Source: Bryobacterales bacterium
GTDB lineage: Bacteria; Acidobacteriota; Terriglobia; Bryobacterales; Bryobacteraceae
NCBI GenBank assembly: GCA_020853155.1
Contig: JADYZL010000018.1
Span: 1-10,227, forward strand
DNA length: 10,227 nt
Direction of reading: 5' to 3'
The position numbers and the translations under genes were made by a program. Below the pieces are notes generated by a model that worked only from the letters and a program-made list of their open reading frames with translations, was not told where the DNA came from and did not search any database. This document shows positions 6,555 to 10,227 of the stretch, in pieces; position 1 is the first letter of the stretch; each line of letters opens with the position of its first letter.

Positions 6555-7320
6555 AGCGTTTCCCCGGAAGGCGGTCTACCCGCAGCGAGATCACGAGCGA
6601 CATCGGTTGCACACCGGCGTTTTCGCCGGGGAGCGGCGCCATCTCGACCGCGATGGCTTCGGGCAGTTCCTTGAAGATCCACTGGTCCACCCAGCGCGGG
6701 GTATCGGGCGGGGGCAGGTATTGCAGGTAGCGGAAGCGGGAGGCGAGCAGGCGATCCGCCAAAATGAACGAATCCGGGCGCGGTTGGATAGGGGCAAAGC
6801 GGGGGACGAGGGCAGCCGTCACGGGATCCGGCGCGAGGCCGAAGCAGGTTAGCCCGGCGCTTGCGGGGCCGGTATAGAGAAACTCGTTGACGATCAGCCG
6901 CAGTCCGGGCGGGTTTCGCTTCCCGTCACCGGGAACGACGGTGAACTCCAGAATACGGGGGTAACCGCGCGCCCCTTCCGTGAGCGAATAGGTGGAGACG
7001 AAGCGCATCTGCTGGGGCTCGCCCTGGAAGAACGGCATGGCTTGTGGAGCGGTGGGATTCTCCAGGGCGCATGCGGCCGTCACCGGCATGAGATTCAGCA
7101 GTTGCTGCTCGAGAATTTCCTGGGTGCGCTCGATGCGCCGATTGAGCGCCAAGCGGTCGTTCGAGCGCTCCATCGCGCGAAGGCCGATTCCCAGTGAATA
7201 CGCGATGCCCACCATCAGCAGCCCCACCAGGGTTACGGCGATCAGCACTTCGATGAGCGTCATGCCGCGCTCGCGGCCCGTGGCGCGCGGCGGCGCAAGG
7301 GATGCAGCGCGGTTAGCCAC
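6544..7320 (-). CDS. gspJ: Minor pseudopilin GspJ
   Basis: GspJ forms the pseudopilus tip with GspI and GspK. The product has a 19-residue basic leader ending in Gly and then MTLIEVLIAVTLVGLLMVGIA. This is a prepilin peptidase site with the conserved Glu at +5 of the mature protein (residue 24) and a hydrophobic assembly helix. The long helix continues (AMERSNDRLALNRRIERTQEILEQQLLNLM), and a beta-rich globular domain follows. At 258 residues it is longer than many GspJ proteins (around 200). Two cysteines (84 and 159) in the globular part could pair in the periplasm. The start is a GTG at 7320, overlapping the gspI end by eight bases. The only downstream ATG lies at the cleavage site itself and would delete the leader, so GTG is preferred. 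J rather than I or H is based on order, length and the N-terminal helix. Confidence 0.88.
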   Translation of the reverse strand: MANRAASLAPPRATGRERGMTLIEVLIAVTLVGLLMVGIAYSLGIGLRAMERSNDRLALNRRIERTQEILEQQLLNLMPVTAACALENPTAPQAMPFFQGEPQQMRFVSTYSLTEGARGYPRILEFTVVPGDGKRNPPGLRLIVNEFLYTGPASAGLTCFGLAPDPVTAALVPRFAPIQPRPDSFILADRLLASRFRYLQYLPPPDTPRWVDQWIFKELPEAIAVEMAPLPGENAGVQPMSLVISLRVDRLPGKRYGD

Positions 7321-7804
7321 GCGGATACCGGCCCAGTTCCGCAGGATCCTGCACGCGCCGCGCCCGGTAGGTTTCGAGCTCGAGCGTGCGGCGCTTGCCG
7401 TCGCTCATCCACCAGACTTCGAGCACCAGGCGGTCAAGGACGGAATCGCTCACGGCCGCCATGTTGCCCTCGAAGGGGTAAACGACTGCGCTCCAACCGG
7501 CTTCGAGACCGCCCGTTTCCGCGGGGGCGAACTGGCCGGTGAGCGGCTGCCCCAGGGGCATGGGCGCGGCCAGCAGATCTTCCATTTTGCGCTTCGAAAG
7601 AAGGGAGATCTGGTCGTGCTCGCTCAACCGCGCCGCATTGGCGAGGGAAGTGGAGATCGCGGAAAGCAGACCCACGACGGCGATCGCCATGATGAGCGTG
7701 GCCACGAGGGCTTCGAGGAGCGTGAAGCCGGACTCGGGGGCACGGGTGTGAACGGGCGCGGCCCGGTGCGGGAAGTTTCGGATTGTGCGTGCCGAAGGCT
7801 TCAT
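7313..7804 (-). CDS. gspI: Minor pseudopilin GspI
   Basis: GspI is the pseudopilin that nucleates the tip complex with GspJ and GspK. A 26-residue leader rich in basic residues ends ESG and is followed by FTLLEALVATLIMAIAVVGLL: classic cleavage after Gly, Phe at +1, Glu at +5. The Leu-Leu-Glu-Ala-Leu-Val-Ala start is typical of the GspI/PilV group. The remaining 120 or so residues form a small globular domain with aromatic strands (LEVWWMSDGKRRTLELETYRA), as in GspI. At 163 residues it is somewhat longer than the usual 120-130, mostly through the leader and a loop at about 80-120. The ATG overlaps the gspH stop (ATGA). I see no clear Shine-Dalgarno sequence, so translation probably depends on coupling to gspH. 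Confidence 0.88.
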   Translation of the reverse strand: MKPSARTIRNFPHRAAPVHTRAPESGFTLLEALVATLIMAIAVVGLLSAISTSLANAARLSEHDQISLLSKRKMEDLLAAPMPLGQPLTGQFAPAETGGLEAGWSAVVYPFEGNMAAVSDSVLDRLVLEVWWMSDGKRRTLELETYRARRVQDPAELGRYPRG

Positions 7805-8343
7805 GGCGTTGCGCGGGTGGGCAGGTCCTCAACGGTGGGTGCGGCGGCGACCGGATTGAGGCGGATGACCTTGCCCGCGCCGCGCTCATTCCGCAACTCG
7901 ATGGCGATCATCGGAGGCGCGCCGCCGGGGTAGAGCAGGAATTGCCGCGCCGCGGGCGATGCCATGGGCAGGGCAGGCGCGATGGACGCAATCTCGATTC
8001 CCCTCGGTAGTTCCACTTCGTCCTTGCCTTCGCCGTTGATACTCCGGTAACGGAGCGTGCGTTTCGCGGGGTCCACTTCCACCAGCACCGCCACCTGGCC
8101 GCGCTCCACCTGGTTGCGGGCGGCGGAAAGGAGCTGCGCTACCGATGTAGACGCGCCTCGGAGGCGGATAGACGGGAGACCGGCCTCAAAGGCGGGGATG
8201 GAGATACCGACCATCAGGCCGATGATCACCACCACAACGAGCATTTCGATGAGCGTGATGCCCGCCTGCGCGGCGCGACGGAAGCCCGGCGATGAGGCCA
8301 CGGTTTCGGGCGGAAAAGTGGCGTTGGTGGCGTGATGGCTCAT
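7801..8343 (-). CDS. gspH: Minor pseudopilin GspH
   Basis: GspH is a minor pseudopilin thought to join the tip complex to the GspG filament. I choose the ATG at 8343, giving 180 residues, because GGAG at 8353-8350 lies six bases before it. An in-frame TTG at 8385 would add 14 residues and overlap gspG, but has no such support. The leader is 28 residues long, ending in Gly, followed by ITLIEMLVVVVIIGLMVGISIP with Glu at +5 (residue 33). The region behind the helix (LRGASTSVAQLLSAARNQVERGQVAVLVEVDP) is the typical GspH/FimT helix-plus-strand pattern, where a helix bearing an Ala-Arg pair leads into the first beta strand. A 26-base gap separates it from gspG, one of the few real gaps in the operon. 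Confidence 0.88.
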   Translation of the reverse strand: MSHHATNATFPPETVASSPGFRRAAQAGITLIEMLVVVVIIGLMVGISIPAFEAGLPSIRLRGASTSVAQLLSAARNQVERGQVAVLVEVDPAKRTLRYRSINGEGKDEVELPRGIEIASIAPALPMASPAARQFLLYPGGAPPMIAIELRNERGAGKVIRLNPVAAAPTVEDLPTRATP

Positions 8344-8369
8344 GGCTCGCTCCGCCCGGCTCCGGCTGG

Positions 8370-8816
8370 TCAGTTCGATTTCCAACTGACGATATCGGCG
8401 TTCAGGTCCTCGCCGCCCGGTTGCCCATCGGCCCCGTAGGACATGATGTCCGGCTCATTGCCGCGCTGGCCGGGGAAGCGATAGTCGTAGGGGTTGCCCC
8501 AGGGGTCCGAGACGAGCACTTCCTGGAGGTAGGGGCCGCTCCAATTCTTGACTCCGGCTGGCGCGGTTTCCAGCGCCTTCAGCCCCTGTTCCGTGGTGGG
8601 GAACACGCCCGTATCGAGCTTGTACATGGTGAGCGCCGTCTTCAAGCCGGCGATATCCGCTTTCGCCTTGGTGACGCGGGCCTTATCGCCCTGATTGAGC
8701 AACTGCGGCGCCACTAGGGTAGCGAAGAGGGCGATGATCGTCATCACAACCAGCATTTCGATGAGCGTAATACCGGCTTGCCGCCGCCTTCGACGATTTG
8801 CGTTCTGGTGTGTCAT
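8370..8816 (-). CDS. gspG: Major pseudopilin GspG
   Basis: GspG polymerises into the periplasmic pseudopilus that drives substrates through the secretin. The 148-residue product has a very basic 15-residue leader (RRRRRQAG) cut before ITLIEMLVVMTIIALFATLVAPQLL, with Glu at +5 (residue 20). The signature regions of GspG are all present: KAKADIAGLKTALTMYKLDTG, the FPTTEQGLKAL segment (72-82), DPWGNPY (104-110), and the C-terminal calcium-site loop SYGADGQPGGEDLNADIVSW. Length and motif spacing match the family. Position +1 is Ile rather than the usual Phe, as also in GspH here. The ATG overlaps the gspF stop (ATGA), with GAGGTG a short distance upstream. Confidence 0.97.
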   Translation of the reverse strand: MTHQNANRRRRRQAGITLIEMLVVMTIIALFATLVAPQLLNQGDKARVTKAKADIAGLKTALTMYKLDTGVFPTTEQGLKALETAPAGVKNWSGPYLQEVLVSDPWGNPYDYRFPGQRGNEPDIMSYGADGQPGGEDLNADIVSWKSN

Positions 8817-10021
8817 AGTGCCACCTCATTGATGCTGGTGATCCCGAGCAGCATCGTCAGGATCAATGCCCCGACAATAATGCCCATGATCAGGATAACA
8901 AGGGGCTCGAACAGCGCCGTGAAGCGCTTGATCGCAGCCTTGGTTTCGGATTCGTAAATTTCCGCCATGCGCAGGAACATGGCGTCGAGCGAGCCGGTCT
9001 CTTCTCCCACAAGGAGGAGGTGCCCGGCCAGCGCGGGAAACTGGTTGGTGCGGCGCAGCGGCGCGGCGATGCCTTCTCCCCGTTTCACCCCTTGCGCCAC
9101 GGCGTCGAGCGAAGTGGACATCCGCCGGTTGCCGAGGATATTGCGGGCGATTTGGAGGGATTGCACCAAAGGGACGCTGTTGGCGACAAGCGTGGCCATG
9201 GAGCGCGCGAATCGCGCGGTCTCCGCCTTGCGGAGCGCGTCTCCCAAGACGGGAATGCGGAGCTGAAAGCCGTCCCACCACATGCGGCCTTCCGGTGTTC
9301 TTACATAATACTGATGCGCCACGATGCCCAGCGCAACCAGGATAAGCAGGGGCACGGTGTACGCCTGAAAGAACTGGGAAATCTGGATCATGAGCAGCGT
9401 GGGCGCGGGCACCTGAATGCGTGCGTCCGCGAAGACCTTCGCGAAACGGGGGACGACGAAGTTCATCAGGACGAAGATGGAGGCAATGCCCACCAGGCAG
9501 AGCAGCACCGGGTAAACCATCGACGAGATGATGTAGCTGCGCAACTCGTCGCGGCTCTCCTCGAACTTGGCCAGTCGCTCAAAGATCTGGGCCAGCGAGC
9601 CGCTTGCCTCACCGGCGCGGACCATGTTCACGTATAGCTCCGAGAAGTGCTTCGGATGCGTGGCCAGGGCGTCCCCAAGGGAGCGGCCCCCTTTTACGAG
9701 GCGCAACAGGTCGTTCACCAGAAAGCGGAACTGGCTGTTCTCCGTGAGTTCGCTCGTGATGGCGATGGCGCGATCGAGGGGCACCCCGGCGCTCAGCAAG
9801 GTGGAAAGTTCCTGCGTGAAGAAGAGCACGTCCTTGCGGCCGGGCGCGCCCCACTGGGGCAGCTTCCACTCCGCGCGCTGGGCCTTCCCGGAGCCGACGT
9901 AGACGGGGGTTAAGCCCTGGCGCAGCAGCTCCCGCGCGATCTCGCGTTCCGTTTCCCCGTGCAGAATGCCCGATCGGACCCGCCCGTCTCCCGCAACCGC
10001 TCTGAAATGGAAGGCCGCCAT
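8813..10021 (-). CDS. gspF: T2SS inner-membrane platform protein GspF
   Basis: GspF is the polytopic inner-membrane protein at the centre of the platform. It contacts GspE and is thought to help insert pseudopilin subunits. The 402 residues match the family length. An N-terminal segment (MAAFHFRAVAGDGRVRSG) precedes two repeated T2SSF cytoplasmic domains, about 63-186 and 268-390, each with the conserved four-helix pattern: FTQELSTLLSAGVPLDRAI with GEASGSL (137-143), and FARSMATLVANSVPLVQSL with GEETGSL (339-345). Membrane spans are predicted near 168-190, 221-237 and 369-393. The gene starts at ATG 10021, nine bases after the gspE stop, with no strong Shine-Dalgarno sequence nearby. Confidence 0.97.
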   Translation of the reverse strand: MAAFHFRAVAGDGRVRSGILHGETEREIARELLRQGLTPVYVGSGKAQRAEWKLPQWGAPGRKDVLFFTQELSTLLSAGVPLDRAIAITSELTENSQFRFLVNDLLRLVKGGRSLGDALATHPKHFSELYVNMVRAGEASGSLAQIFERLAKFEESRDELRSYIISSMVYPVLLCLVGIASIFVLMNFVVPRFAKVFADARIQVPAPTLLMIQISQFFQAYTVPLLILVALGIVAHQYYVRTPEGRMWWDGFQLRIPVLGDALRKAETARFARSMATLVANSVPLVQSLQIARNILGNRRMSTSLDAVAQGVKRGEGIAAPLRRTNQFPALAGHLLLVGEETGSLDAMFLRMAEIYESETKAAIKRFTALFEPLVILIMGIIVGALILTMLLGITSINEVAL

Positions 10022-10030
10022 GGTACGCCG

Positions 10031-10227
10031 CTACAAATCCTGAGTTACTCGGATGACCTCTTCCGCGGAGGTTCTGCCCGTCTCCACTTTTAGCCACCCG
10101 TCTTCGCGCAACGTGCGCATGCCCAGTTCGCGCGCGGCGGAGGCCAGTTGCACGGCGTTGGCGTTCTGCATGATGAGTTCGCGCAGACGGTCGCTCAACT
10201 CCATCAACTCAAAGATGCCCATGCGCC
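10031..10227 (-). CDS. gspE: C-terminal end of the T2SS assembly ATPase GspE (partial, cut by the window edge)
   Basis: Only the last 64 or so residues of the gene are in the window, so it is a fragment by truncation and not by mutation. GspE is the cytoplasmic hexameric ATPase that powers pseudopilus assembly. The fragment begins inside the conserved sequence GR-MGIFELM, which follows the nucleotide-binding domain of GspE and PilB proteins. It continues with the usual C-terminal helices (LSDRLRELIMQNANAVQLASAARELGMRTLREDGWLKVETGRTSAEEVIRVT). This last stretch, ending EEVIRVT near the stop, is shared by GspE, PilB and related ATPases. Its place directly upstream of gspF makes GspE the best call. 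The Walker motifs and zinc-binding cysteines would lie to the right of the window. Confidence 0.93.
   Translation of the reverse strand, partial: RMGIFELMELSDRLRELIMQNANAVQLASAARELGMRTLREDGWLKVETGRTSAEEVIRVTQDL

Noticed and set aside
8344..8385. TTG at 8385 as the gspH start
   Set aside because: It overlaps gspG, uses a rare start codon and has no ribosome site. The ATG at 8343 has GGAG six bases upstream and still leaves a complete prepilin leader.
442..10227. Type IV pilus cluster (pilB, pilC, pilMNOPQ) instead of T2SS
   Set aside because: Four distinct minor pseudopilins H-I-J-K, including a GspK without Glu at +5, a GspG with the C-terminal calcium-loop signature and the fused GspL identify a T2SS.

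Overview
The window is almost entirely a type II secretion system (T2SS) gene cluster on the minus strand. Read in transcription order, from the right edge leftwards, it carries gspE (C-terminal end only), gspF, gspG, gspH, gspI, gspJ, gspK, gspL (a PilM-PilN-like fusion), gspM, a gspC-like gene and gspD. These encode the 3' end of the assembly ATPase, the inner-membrane platform protein F, the major pseudopilin G, the four minor pseudopilins H-K, the platform proteins L and M, the clamp protein C, and the outer-membrane secretin D. The machine builds a short periplasmic pseudopilus that pushes folded periplasmic proteins through the secretin to the outside. Prepilin peptidase (GspO), GspN and a pilotin (GspS) are not in the window.

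The genes are packed as one operon. From gspF to gspC nearly every start overlaps the previous stop by 4 to 13 bases (ATGA, GTGA and longer overlaps). The exceptions are a 9-base gap between gspE and gspF, a 26-base gap before gspH, and a 53-base gap before gspD. The gspD gap carries its own strong ribosome binding site. The operon promoter lies to the right of the window.

The order E-F-G-H-I-J-K-L-M-C-D differs from the proteobacterial order, in which C and D come first. With the high GC content, the PilN-type motif in GspL and the Gly-rich secretin, this suggests a Gram-negative soil or environmental lineage outside the classical Gammaproteobacteria. Acidobacteriota is my best guess, but no taxonomic marker is present.

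Positions 36-441, left of gspD, hold no convincing gene. The composition is visibly more AT-rich than the operon. The stretch contains a perfect 9-bp inverted repeat (344-371), a possible minus-strand promoter that overlaps it, and a short rightward open frame of uncertain status. At the extreme left edge (1-35) a new minus-strand gene begins with an excellent Shine-Dalgarno sequence, and only 11 codons are visible.

I do not see a new biological system here. The most notable features are a long Gly/Met/aromatic-rich insert followed by a collagen-like Gly-X-Y tract inside the N3 domain of the secretin, a GspC-like protein with no PDZ domain but a two-cysteine tail and a borderline lipobox, and the inverted repeat and promoter arrangement in the intergenic region.
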